This document shows positions 52,506-60,705 of a stretch of 62,070 nucleotides of DNA, piece after piece. The stretch's first letter is position 1; each line of letters starts with the position of its first letter. The position numbers were made by a program, and so were the translations under genes. Below the pieces are notes generated by a model. The model had not been told where the DNA came from. It searched no databases and was given only the letters and a program-made list of their open reading frames with translations. This stretch comes from Patescibacteria group bacterium (GTDB taxonomy: Bacteria > Patescibacteriota > Gracilibacteria > UM-FILTER-43-11). Where the stretch lies: positions 1 to 62,070 of the forward strand of contig JAHJBZ010000037.1 of assembly GCA_018813295.1 (NCBI GenBank). Reading direction: 5' to 3'.

Positions 52506-52570
52506 AATTAAAGTCTTAAGTCTTAAGCTATAAGTCCTAAGCTTAAAACTTAAGACTTATGACTTATAGC
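52506..52570. repeat. heptad array between ssb and rpoC
   Basis: GTCTTAA, GTCTTAA, GCTATAA, GTCCTAA, GCTTAAA, ACTTAAG, ACTTATG, ACTTATA: eight heptamers in phase, the last three in reverse orientation. A sister array occupies the rpoB-ssb gap (53085-53157). Confidence 0.8.
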
Positions 52571-52579
52571 TAGTAAATA

Positions 52580-53059
52580 TTATTTCTCATCCTCGTCTTT
52601 ATCAACTTCAGCTATTTCAACAGCCGGATCTCCAAAACCAGCTTCGGGGTCAAAGACATTGTCATCAACAATTGATTCACCGTCTTTAGGTAAAAATTCA
52701 TCGAAATCATCTTCACCCTCTCCATGAGGACGCTTATCAAGCATTATCATATCTGTTGCAACAATTTCGGTTTTAAAGATTTTAACTCCTTCTGGAGAAT
52801 CCCATGAACGGGTCTTTAGATAGCCTTCGATATAAACCAATTTACCTTTTTTAAGGTATTGTTCGCAGATTTCTGCAAGGCGACCCCAGGCGGCAACATT
52901 GTGATATTCCGCTAAAGATTTTTTATCTTCCGCGCGAGTAACCCATTCACGATTGGTAGCAATGCCAAACGTAACAATAGATTGACCATTTGTGGTTTGT
53001 TTAAGTTCAGGATCTCGGGTTAAATTACCAACCAAAATAACTTTATTTACACTTCTCAT
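52580..53059 (-). CDS. ssb: single-stranded DNA-binding protein
   Basis: The OB fold spans residues 1-~110 (NKVILVGNLTRDPELKQTTN, TFGIATNREW, YHNVAAWGRLAEICEQYLKKGKLVYIEG). The C-terminal tail is acidic but ends in EVDKDEDEK, not in the DDDIPF-type tip that recruits partner proteins in most bacteria. It lies between rpoB and rpoC, an unusual place. With dprA 5 kb upstream it may serve DNA uptake as well as replication. It may be one of several ssb paralogues. Confidence 0.95.
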   Translation of the reverse strand: MRSVNKVILVGNLTRDPELKQTTNGQSIVTFGIATNREWVTRAEDKKSLAEYHNVAAWGRLAEICEQYLKKGKLVYIEGYLKTRSWDSPEGVKIFKTEIVATDMIMLDKRPHGEGEDDFDEFLPKDGESIVDDNVFDPEAGFGDPAVEIAEVDKDEDEK

Positions 53060-53084
53060 GTTCTAATGAATTAAAAATTAAAAA

Positions 53085-53157
53085 TTTACGATTAATGTTT
53101 TATGGACTTAAGATTTAAGCTTAGAACTTAACACTTACAGCTTAAAGCTTATAAGTA
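53085..53157. repeat. heptad array between rpoB and ssb
   Basis: CTTAAGA/TTTAAGC/TTAGAAC/TTAACAC/TTACAGC/TTAAAGC/TTATAAG units in seven-base phase across the gap. No promoter is seen, so ssb is probably read from the rpoB transcript. Confidence 0.72.
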
Positions 53158-56100
53158 TTATTTATTCTTCTCATCTTCCTCTTCCTCTACAAATTCCTCC
53201 AAAGCCTCAATCTCCTCCTGAGTAATCATTCCTTCACTAGCATCATGTTCCATCGTTCCCGTTTCCATTTCTTCAACTGCATCCATTTCACCAATATTTT
53301 TTCCTTCCATTTCGCTTTCCACATCGTCTTCTGATTCTTTTGGAGACGCTTGTTCATTGAGCTCATGAATGCGATCAGCCTCTGGAATGATTAATTCTTC
53401 TTCGTCTTTTTCAATTATATCTTCAAGATTAACTTCTTCTATTTTTTCTCCCGCCCGCTTAACCAATCCAACATCCAGGCACAAACTCTTTAGCTCTTTA
53501 ACCAAAACATTGAAACTTTCTGGAACGCTTGGTGTACGAATTGATTCACCTTTAACAATTGATTCATAGGCCTTTGCACGACCGATTACATCATCGGATT
53601 TAATGGTTAGCATCTCTTGTAGGGTATATGCAGCACCATAAGCCTCCAATGCCCACACCTCCATTTCACCAAAACGCTGACCACCATGCTGAGCTTTACC
53701 ACCCAAAGGCTGCTGAGTTACAAGGGAATAAGGACCAACACTACGTGCATGCAATTTGTCTTCAACTAAATGAAGAAGTTTAAGCATATATGCATTTCCT
53801 ACTACTGTTTTGTAGTGAAATGGTTCACCGGTACGTCCATCATAAAGTTGCATCTTACCATCCGCTGGCAAACCAGCCTCTTCCATCAATTCAGAAATCT
53901 GACTAAGCGCCATTCCATTCAAAGCTGGAGTAGCAATTTTAATACCCAATTTTTCAGCTGCCCAACCCAAATGTGTTTCAAGGATCTGACCGATATTCAT
54001 ACGACTAGACACACCCAATGGATTCAAAATAATATCAACAGGGGTTCCATCTTCTAAATAAGGCATATTTTCCTGAGGTACAATATTTGAAATAACACCT
54101 TTATTACCATGACGACCAGCCATCTTATCACCAACTTGAATCTTACGAGTTTGAGCAACATAAACTTTTATCTGACGAATCACGCCTGTAGGTAACTCAT
54201 CACCATCTTGTCGGTTAAAGATTTGAACATCAACAATTTTACCCCCTTCTCCACCCGGCAAACGAAGTGATGTGTCTTTTACATCTTTTGCTTTATCGCC
54301 AAAAATGGCTTGTAAAAGACGTTCTTCAGCAGTAAGTTCAGTTTCACCTTTTGGGGTAATTTTCCCAACAAGAATATCTCCTTCGTGCACTGTGGCACCA
54401 ATACGAACAATACCATCCACATCTAGATCTTTTAAACGAGCCTCACCAACGTTTGGGATATCTCGTGTAATAATTTCCGGACCTAATTTGGTATCGCGAA
54501 CATCAATTGAAAAAACCTCTATATGAATAGAATCATAAAATCCTTTCTTTCGTACACGGTCAGAAATAATAATCGCATCCTCATAGTTATAACCACACCA
54601 TGGCATATAAGCCACAAGTAGATTATGACCTAGAGCAAGTTCACCGCCATCAACAGCAGCACCATTTATAAGCACATCCCCTTTATTTAATTTTTGCCCC
54701 TTTGTAACAGCAGGGCGCATATGAATAGAGGTAGCCTGATTGGATCTGTGAAAATTGAGTATTGGATATTGCTCTTTTTTCCCATCGTTGTATTTAACAG
54801 TTAAGCTGCTTGCATCAACTTCACTTACAATACCCTTTGTGCGAGCAACAATTGCCTGTCCGGAACTTTCGGCTGTTAATGCCTCCATACCTGTACCAAC
54901 AATAGGCGCCTCAGGCTGAATCAGTGAAACTGCCTGACGTTGCATGTTTGACCCCATAGATGCACGAGTATTATCATCGTGCTCAAGGAAAGGAATAAGG
55001 GAGGTTGTAACTGAAACAATTTGTTTGGGGGAAACGTCCATATGAGTTAAGTCTCGAACATGGACAAGTGCAGGTTCCGCGCGACGACGAGCCGCTACAC
55101 GAGAATTTGTAAATTGATTATTGGAATTAATCTCTGCATTTGCTTCAGCAATAACAAAATTCTTTTCATTGTCAGCATCATAATATTCGATATCGTCAGT
55201 AACAAAAGCTCTGACTTTAACTAAAGCCTGAGGACGTTCTTGGATTTTTACTGAGTTAGTTTTTTTGTCCGTAACAACCATGCGAGCCACCCCATCAGTA
55301 ATAAGTTCTCCTTTTTTTAAAATAACCTTGCGGCCTATTTTAATATCCTGAGCAGCTAGTTTATTTACTAATTGGCGCACCAGAGGATCCTTTATTATTT
55401 CAACAGGTGGCTTTTTAATGGCTTTTTTAACTTTAGCGATCTTACTAGCTTGCTCCTTTGTGATTTTATCTCCAATTTTAGCTACAACCTTGCGACCATC
55501 TTTGATTTCCTCATCAAGAATAAAACCGACAAGATCATTAATTTTAGGTTCTATATAATGTTCTATCTTGCGATATGGAGTTTCAATAAAGCCATATTGA
55601 TTAACGCGTGCATAAGTAGCTAAATGAACCACAAGACCGATATTTGGACCTTCCGGTGTAGCAATAGGACAAATACGACCGTAATGAGATGCATGCACAT
55701 CACGAACATCAAAGGACGCACGTTCACGTGACAATCCACCAGGACCCATAGCAGATATACGACGTTTATGTGCAAGTTCTGAAAGCGGATTGGTTTGATC
55801 CATGAACTGAGAAAGCTGAGAACTCGCAAAGAATTCACGCAATGCTGCTGTGATTGGACGACAGTTAATCAATTGAGTTGGAGTAACCGTTTCCAAATCC
55901 ATTATGGTCATACGATCTTTTGCAATACGATCTGTACGAAGCAGACCCATGCGGAATTTATTTTGAACAAGCTCACCAACAGATCGAACTCGCCTGTTAC
56001 TCAAATGGTCAATATCATCCTCTGTGCCTTCTCCATTATTAAGTTCAATCAAATACTTTAAAATGTTGATAAAATCATCAACTTGAAACACGCGATGCTT

Positions 56101-57000
56101 CATATCGGAAGCAATATTAGCCCCAAAGCGTTTATTGAGCTTATAACGAGCTATAAGACCCATATCATAACGCTTAAAATCAAAAAAGAGACTTTCGATA
56201 AGCTGTTTAGCATTTTCAGAAGTAGCTAAATCACCTGGACGAATTTTTTTATAGACTCCCTGATAAGCATCATCAAGTGATCTTGCGCTATCCTTTTCTA
56301 AAGTATTTTGGATATAATCATTATTTAAATCTACATTCACATCTTTAAATGTGTCCAACATGTCGCTATCTTTCTGGTATCCAAAAATGCGTAATAATTG
56401 AGTGATAGGAATTTTACGTTTACGATCAATTTTTACTGTGATTACCCCCTTCTTGTCCGTTTCTATTTCTAGCCACGCACCTCTTTTCGGAATAATCTTT
56501 GCATTAAAAAACTGAGGTGTTGCTGGATTACGTGAATAAAAAACACCAGGACTACGAACAATCTGATTAACAACAACACGTTCTATACCATTTATAATAA
56601 AAGTCCCTTTTTCTGTCATTAGTGGAATGGAACCTAAAAATACATCCTGCTCTTTAATTTCCCCTGTTTCTTTATTAATCAGCTGAACATGAGCTTTTAA
56701 AGAAGCTTCATAAGTCAAATTCTTTCTTTTAGCAGTAAGAGGATCATATTTTGGCTTATCTAGGGAATGGCTTAAAAAATGAAGCTCCATTTTCTTGCCT
56801 GAAAAATCTGTAATAGGTGAAATTTCTTGGAGTAATTCCTTTAACCCTTCACTCAAAAACCATTGATAAGAATTGAGCTGGATTTCAATTAAAGTAGGAA
56901 GCCGGTAATCATCCTGTACTTCCGTAAAATAATGACGCCCATTAACAACCTTGGTGGGCTTAATGGACATTTTGATAGAAGCAGTAGTTTTTGTAGCCAT
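53158..57000 (-). CDS. rpoB: RNA polymerase beta subunit with acidic C-terminal tail
   Basis: The protein (1280 aa) shows the rifampicin-pocket region (SSQLSQFMDQTNPLSELAHK, RRISAMGPGGL), the catalytic-region motifs (YNYEDAIIISD, GDKMAGRHGNKGVIS) and the C-terminal clamp part (MEVWALEAYGAAYTLQEMLT). After LDVGLV a ~90-residue strongly acidic tail follows (Glu/Asp/Met-rich) that is not part of the standard subunit. The DPLSEL-type rifampicin site reads NPLSEL. It is the first gene of the operon, with a consensus promoter. Confidence 0.99.
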   Translation of the reverse strand: MATKTTASIKMSIKPTKVVNGRHYFTEVQDDYRLPTLIEIQLNSYQWFLSEGLKELLQEISPITDFSGKKMELHFLSHSLDKPKYDPLTAKRKNLTYEASLKAHVQLINKETGEIKEQDVFLGSIPLMTEKGTFIINGIERVVVNQIVRSPGVFYSRNPATPQFFNAKIIPKRGAWLEIETDKKGVITVKIDRKRKIPITQLLRIFGYQKDSDMLDTFKDVNVDLNNDYIQNTLEKDSARSLDDAYQGVYKKIRPGDLATSENAKQLIESLFFDFKRYDMGLIARYKLNKRFGANIASDMKHRVFQVDDFINILKYLIELNNGEGTEDDIDHLSNRRVRSVGELVQNKFRMGLLRTDRIAKDRMTIMDLETVTPTQLINCRPITAALREFFASSQLSQFMDQTNPLSELAHKRRISAMGPGGLSRERASFDVRDVHASHYGRICPIATPEGPNIGLVVHLATYARVNQYGFIETPYRKIEHYIEPKINDLVGFILDEEIKDGRKVVAKIGDKITKEQASKIAKVKKAIKKPPVEIIKDPLVRQLVNKLAAQDIKIGRKVILKKGELITDGVARMVVTDKKTNSVKIQERPQALVKVRAFVTDDIEYYDADNEKNFVIAEANAEINSNNQFTNSRVAARRRAEPALVHVRDLTHMDVSPKQIVSVTTSLIPFLEHDDNTRASMGSNMQRQAVSLIQPEAPIVGTGMEALTAESSGQAIVARTKGIVSEVDASSLTVKYNDGKKEQYPILNFHRSNQATSIHMRPAVTKGQKLNKGDVLINGAAVDGGELALGHNLLVAYMPWCGYNYEDAIIISDRVRKKGFYDSIHIEVFSIDVRDTKLGPEIITRDIPNVGEARLKDLDVDGIVRIGATVHEGDILVGKITPKGETELTAEERLLQAIFGDKAKDVKDTSLRLPGGEGGKIVDVQIFNRQDGDELPTGVIRQIKVYVAQTRKIQVGDKMAGRHGNKGVISNIVPQENMPYLEDGTPVDIILNPLGVSSRMNIGQILETHLGWAAEKLGIKIATPALNGMALSQISELMEEAGLPADGKMQLYDGRTGEPFHYKTVVGNAYMLKLLHLVEDKLHARSVGPYSLVTQQPLGGKAQHGGQRFGEMEVWALEAYGAAYTLQEMLTIKSDDVIGRAKAYESIVKGESIRTPSVPESFNVLVKELKSLCLDVGLVKRAGEKIEEVNLEDIIEKDEEELIIPEADRIHELNEQASPKESEDDVESEMEGKNIGEMDAVEEMETGTMEHDASEGMITQEEIEALEEFVEEEEDEKNK

Positions 57001-57112
57001 ATATGAAAAGAATTGTGATTAATAAAGGCTTGTTCCGCTAAGCGGGAACTAGTCCGTTCAATCACAACACAATCGGAAGGACAATACTTTTTGTGGGAAA
57101 ATTAGCCAAATA

Positions 57113-57140
57113 ATTATAGACAAGTTGTCATTAATGTCAA
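57113..57140 (-). promoter_or_regulatory. consensus sigma70-type promoter for rpoB operon
   Basis: On the minus strand TTGACA (57140-57135), 16-nt spacer, TATAAT (57118-57113), both boxes perfect. The leader is about 105 nt and contains a GC hairpin (CCGCT-A-AGCGG, 57035-57045). The remainder of the 273-nt gap up to 57273 is AT-rich with no other signal. Confidence 0.88.
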
Positions 57141-57273
57141 ATTGGCTAGAAAGTTTGGGTGGACAGAATAAAAATTTATTATAAAATTACAAAATTATTT
57201 TCAATAGCAAACGTAACGTCAATTAAAAACATCACTAATTTTGTAATCTTGTAATTTTCAATTTTGTAATTTT

Positions 57274-57708
57274 TTATTTAAACATCTTATACAAATTCAC
57301 TAAAACTATGGATTCATCAAAGTTCAAATCGGAAATGGGTTTTTGAAAATAATAATTAGATGCCGCTTGCACGCCAATAACATCCCCACCAAAATTTAAA
57401 GTGTTTAAATAAAATTCAAAGCGCTCATCATCATCAAAAAACCTCTTATTTTTCACAGTAAGTATTTTAGCCATAAGATGACGAAACGGAGAATCGCTAT
57501 CGCTTAACAGCGCGGACTGTCCATTTGCTGAAAAAACCTGACGCACATGCTCGGGAACTTCGGATAAAGCTATATATTCAATATCGCTCGCCATTGCCAC
57601 ATTCAGCATTTTTGAAGTAGGGCAAAAAAATAAGCCTACAACAACCAAGTGTATAAATAGTAAAACAATAAGCAGAAAGCCGAAAAATGTACGAAAAATG
57701 TTATACAT
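57274..57708 (-). CDS. degenerate or minimal GT51-like (peptidoglycan glycosyltransferase) membrane protein
   Basis: One N-terminal membrane helix (FGFLLIVLLFIHLVVVGLFF) is followed by a short outside domain. Its end matches the second half of GT51 transglycosylases: ERFEFYLNTLNFGGDVIGVQAASNYYFQKPISDLNFDESIVL corresponds to EYLN-FG-YG-AA-YF-L-EA-L. The donor-site part with the catalytic Glu (ED-F-H) and GGSTITQQ is missing or unrecognisable, and the domain ends early (144 aa). It may be a relic or a non-catalytic relative. It is unlikely to polymerise glycan. Confidence 0.6.
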   Translation of the reverse strand: MYNIFRTFFGFLLIVLLFIHLVVVGLFFCPTSKMLNVAMASDIEYIALSEVPEHVRQVFSANGQSALLSDSDSPFRHLMAKILTVKNKRFFDDDERFEFYLNTLNFGGDVIGVQAASNYYFQKPISDLNFDESIVLVNLYKMFK

Positions 57709-57741
57709 ATTATCTAAAAGGTGTTTACTCTAGCAGAATAT

Positions 57742-57786
57742 CAATCCAACGTCAAATGCTAAATGTTAAATATTAGATGTTAGATG
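57742..57786. repeat. AAATGTT/TTAGATG heptamer array
   Basis: Heptamers AAATGCT, AAATGTT, AAATATT, AGATGTT, AGATGTT lie between dprA and the GT51-like gene. Related arrays flank purM. Confidence 0.7.
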
Positions 57787-58854
57787 TTAATTAAGAACCC
57801 ATTTCTGCCCTTCCTCACGCACCGCCCCCTTTAAGCTAAGGTTGGTAAGAATCTCGGATATTCGAGATATAGGCAAAGCAGTGTCGACAATAAGTTCATC
57901 CATTGTTTTACCACCGTCCGACAAATTTGTGAGTAGATCTTTTTCGGTGTCATCAAAGTTAAATGAGAGTTGCTGTTGTTGTGGCTCCATCTGAAACTCT
58001 TCCAAAATATGATTAACTTTTTCAACCAATTTTGCTTCTCCGCGACGAATGAGATAGTTGGTGCCACTAAGGCTGACTTTTGTGATGTTATTGGGAACTG
58101 CAAAAACCTCACGACCCTGCTCTAAGGCAAGTTTAGCTGTAATCAACGCACCAGACCTAACCCCGCCCTCCACAACCAATACACCGCGGGAAAGACCAGA
58201 AATAATTCTGTTCCTCTCTGGAAAATGATGCTTCATAGATGGAGTTCCCAATGGATATTCGGAAATAATTACACCGCCACTTTTTATAATCTGACTTACG
58301 AGAAAATGATTTGATGCGGGATAAATCATATCAACTCCAGACCCTAAAACAGCAACTGTAATACCCCCATTTTTCAATGTAGTTTGGTGAGCGCAAGAAT
58401 CAACACCTAAAGCCAGTCCGCTTACAATCACAAAACCATTTCGCACCAGATCAGATGTGAATCGTTCGGTAACCATTTGGCCGTAATCCGTCATACCACG
58501 TGTACCTACAACCCCCAATGCTTTATGGAGAGCTGGTACTTTTCCTCGAACAAAAATAAATAGTGGCGGATTATGAATTGATTTTAGACAAGAGGGATAT
58601 TCTGAATCTTCAATTGAAAAAAGTGTGATATTCATGTCCTTCATCCTGGACACAATGTCTTGAAATGAAATTCTTTTTCGAATTTCAAAAATACGATCTA
58701 CTTTTTCAGAACCTATTCCAATTTGCCTCAAAAAATCAGGTGTAATTTTCTTCCACGCAGATTCAAGATCGCCAAATTGCTTCAAAACAAATTGATATTG
58801 CTCGAAATTTAATATTCCCCACTGGGCCCAAAGATACAGGTATTCATCTTTCAT
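57787..58854 (-). CDS. dprA: DprA/Smf, DNA-processing protein for transformation
   Basis: DprA loads RecA on incoming single-stranded DNA. The 355-aa protein has a helical SAM-like N-terminal part (GIGSEKVDRIFEIRK), the Rossmann core (GVVGTRGMTDYGQ, VSGLALGVDSCAHQTTL, VAVLGSGVDMIYPASN, ISEYPLGTPSMKHHFPERNRIISGLS, EGGVRSGALITAKLALEQGREVFAVP) and a C-terminal winged helix. All are intact, which supports natural competence. It starts 6 nt after the stop of RAYT copy B. Confidence 0.97.
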   Translation of the reverse strand: MKDEYLYLWAQWGILNFEQYQFVLKQFGDLESAWKKITPDFLRQIGIGSEKVDRIFEIRKRISFQDIVSRMKDMNITLFSIEDSEYPSCLKSIHNPPLFIFVRGKVPALHKALGVVGTRGMTDYGQMVTERFTSDLVRNGFVIVSGLALGVDSCAHQTTLKNGGITVAVLGSGVDMIYPASNHFLVSQIIKSGGVIISEYPLGTPSMKHHFPERNRIISGLSRGVLVVEGGVRSGALITAKLALEQGREVFAVPNNITKVSLSGTNYLIRRGEAKLVEKVNHILEEFQMEPQQQQLSFNFDDTEKDLLTNLSDGGKTMDELIVDTALPISRISEILTNLSLKGAVREEGQKWVLN

Positions 58855-58860
58855 AACTTA

Positions 58861-59445
58861 TTATTTATCAAATAATCGATCATAATGATTCTTAATTTTA
58901 TTCGCATCAAATTGATTTTTTAGATTCTCAACATCCAATTCCCATTGCACAGGATTATCCTGGATATATTTACGAACCCTATTTAACGATTCTTTATCTC
59001 GAATAACATGATCATGAAATTTCACATGCCACAAAAAATCTTCATACCCATTTTTATTACACCACCTTTTTACCGCCGCCTTAAATGACTGAATAATTAA
59101 TGATAGGGAATTCCTTTGCAATGCCCCAAATTTTCGTTGTACGGACGCGAGATCTCGCGTCCCTACGGGATTTGGATTATTTATTTCCAACACACCATGA
59201 AAATGATTGGGCATTGCAATCCATTCATCCAATCGAACAAATGAAAAATGATTTGGAATTTCTTGCCAAAATTTTGCAGCAACGCATCCAATATCTGACA
59301 ACCCCATAATACCATTCTTTACCTCACCAAAAAAATCACGACCATATTTGGTGCAAATCGTGACAAAATATAATCCATTTTTCGAATAATCATATCCTTT
59401 TAAACGATATGACTGCCGATTTGGACAAAAATCAAAATAAAACAT
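58861..59445 (-). CDS. REP-associated tyrosine transposase (RAYT, Y1/HUH) copy B
   Basis: The 194-aa protein has GLYFVTICTKYG, the HUH pair in MPNHFHG and a candidate catalytic Tyr in KYIQDNPVQWELD. It is colinear with copy A at 18391 (GLSDIGCV, LDEW/LDEF, CNKNGY/CNKNGH), so both belong to the same RAYT lineage. The linker after INNPNPV is encoded by a 28-nt palindrome (59139-59166). It sits between purM and dprA, with no inverted repeats at its own ends, as is typical of RAYTs. Confidence 0.88.
   Translation of the reverse strand: MFYFDFCPNRQSYRLKGYDYSKNGLYFVTICTKYGRDFFGEVKNGIMGLSDIGCVAAKFWQEIPNHFSFVRLDEWIAMPNHFHGVLEINNPNPVGTRDLASVQRKFGALQRNSLSLIIQSFKAAVKRWCNKNGYEDFLWHVKFHDHVIRDKESLNRVRKYIQDNPVQWELDVENLKNQFDANKIKNHYDRLFDK
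59139..59166. repeat. REP-like palindrome inside RAYT copy B
   Basis: 28 nt with one mismatched pair. The inner 20 bp (GGACGCGAGA plus exact complement, 59143-59162) are perfect. Its ends GTA..GACG / CGTC..TAC match those of the palindrome in copy A, and the insertion point in the protein is the same linker. Confidence 0.88.
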
Positions 59446-59604
59446 AACTCTTATTCACTTAAATACTAAAAATTCAATTAAATTCAAAAATAATCGGAGA
59501 CTGATTTATAGCATGTAGGATTTTATGATGTCAAATAAAAAATCCTACCAACAGGCAGACGTAGCAAAAAAAATGTTAAATGTTAAATGATAAATGTTAA
59601 ATGA
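59446..59604. repeat. spacer after purM with AAATGTT heptamers
   Basis: The 159-nt gap ends in AAATGTT, AAATGTT, AAATGAT, AAATGTT, AAATGAT (about 59571-59603) directly behind the purM stop. The rest is AT-rich with no clear signal. Confidence 0.65.
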
Positions 59605-60663
59605 TTACTTCTTCGTAAAGTATCCTTTACTTGTAAATTTAACATCAGGATCAAGAGTTACAGTCCCGCTCACCTGCGCATCAACACCTCCTTCCCTTAA
59701 CAAATCCAAAACCTGATCCGCATTTTTCGCATCTACAACAACAAACATACCTGCACCCATATTCCAGGTTTTGTATGCCTCATCATCCTCTACATTCCCA
59801 AGTTCCTGTAACTTCAGCATAAATTCATGTGGCTCCGGCAAATCATGAAAATTCGCTCCAAAACCTCTGCTTTGTAAAAGCCGGGGGACGTTACCGAGTA
59901 TTCCCCCGCCTGTATTGTGGACAAGTCCTTTAATTTTTACCTTCCCCTTTTCTTTATATCCGCCAATTAAACTCAAAATCGCACGATGGTAAATTTTGGA
60001 TGGAGTTAAAATTACCTCACCCCAACTTCGACCATCAAAATCTTCATTAACCCAATCGTCACCAAACTTTTCCTTCAAAATCATCCGCGCCAAACTAAGC
60101 CCATTGGAGCGAATTCCATCGGACCGTAATGTGATAACCACATCATTAGCCTTAATATCACTTCCATCGATTACTTTATTTTTTTCAACAATTCCAACAG
60201 CCGTTGCATTCCACACAGCTCCATTTAACGCATCACCAAGCTCGGCAAGCTCACCACCGGGAACTACAATTTTTTGTTCAAAAGCAGCTGCTTTAAGGCC
60301 CGCCATAAGCCCCTCCACCATTTCCTCATCAAGTGATGGTGTATCGAGAGTATTTGTAATAGAGACAATCTCCGCACCCACACATATTCCATCATCAGCA
60401 ACCATAGCGACGAGGTCATAACCCAATGTGTCAAACTTTCGCATCTTTTCAGCTACTTCAATTTTTGTTCCAACCCCATCATCATTTTGAATCATATAAA
60501 AATCCCCCATATCAAGCATGCCAGTAAAACCGCCTTCCTGTACAACAGGTTCACCGATCATGCCCTTTCGGCCGGCAAAAGTAGCCTTAGCCGCTGCATA
60601 AGCCTTTTTGGAACATCGATCTCCAAGTTCCACATCAACCCCTGATTCTTTGTACGTAGACAT
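59605..60663 (-). CDS. purM: PurM-like phosphoribosylformylglycinamidine cyclo-ligase (AIR synthase)
   Basis: The fifth step of purine synthesis converts FGAM to AIR with ATP. The 352-aa protein follows PurM from end to end: SGVDVELGDRCSKKAY, QNDDGVGTKIEVAEKM, YDLVAMVADDGICVGAEIV, VPGGELAELGDALNG, SNGLSLARMILKEKFG, HNTGGGILGNVPRLL, YKTWNMGAGMFVVVDA. Several catalytic-site motifs deviate: GGETAEMPGMY is GGELAELGDAL and VND is VADD. No other pur gene is nearby. It may be a divergent enzyme or a PurM-fold kinase-like protein with a changed substrate. Confidence 0.85.
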   Translation of the reverse strand: MSTYKESGVDVELGDRCSKKAYAAAKATFAGRKGMIGEPVVQEGGFTGMLDMGDFYMIQNDDGVGTKIEVAEKMRKFDTLGYDLVAMVADDGICVGAEIVSITNTLDTPSLDEEMVEGLMAGLKAAAFEQKIVVPGGELAELGDALNGAVWNATAVGIVEKNKVIDGSDIKANDVVITLRSDGIRSNGLSLARMILKEKFGDDWVNEDFDGRSWGEVILTPSKIYHRAILSLIGGYKEKGKVKIKGLVHNTGGGILGNVPRLLQSRGFGANFHDLPEPHEFMLKLQELGNVEDDEAYKTWNMGAGMFVVVDAKNADQVLDLLREGGVDAQVSGTVTLDPDVKFTSKGYFTKK

Positions 60664-60705
60664 TTAAATGTTAAATGTTAAATGATAAATATTAAATGAT
60701 AAATG
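60664..60705. repeat. AAATGTT/AAATGAT heptamer array
   Basis: The whole ftsE-purM gap is six heptamers (AAATGTT, AAATGTT, AAATGAT, AAATATT, AAATGAT, AAATGTT). It is in front of the purM ATG, with no Shine-Dalgarno. Confidence 0.82.

Noticed and set aside
59328-59445. Prophage remnant suggested by tail-fibre motifs and transposase genes
   Set aside because: There are no capsid, terminase, portal, lysis or integrase genes anywhere in the window. The fibre motifs sit in proteins with bacterial signal peptides.
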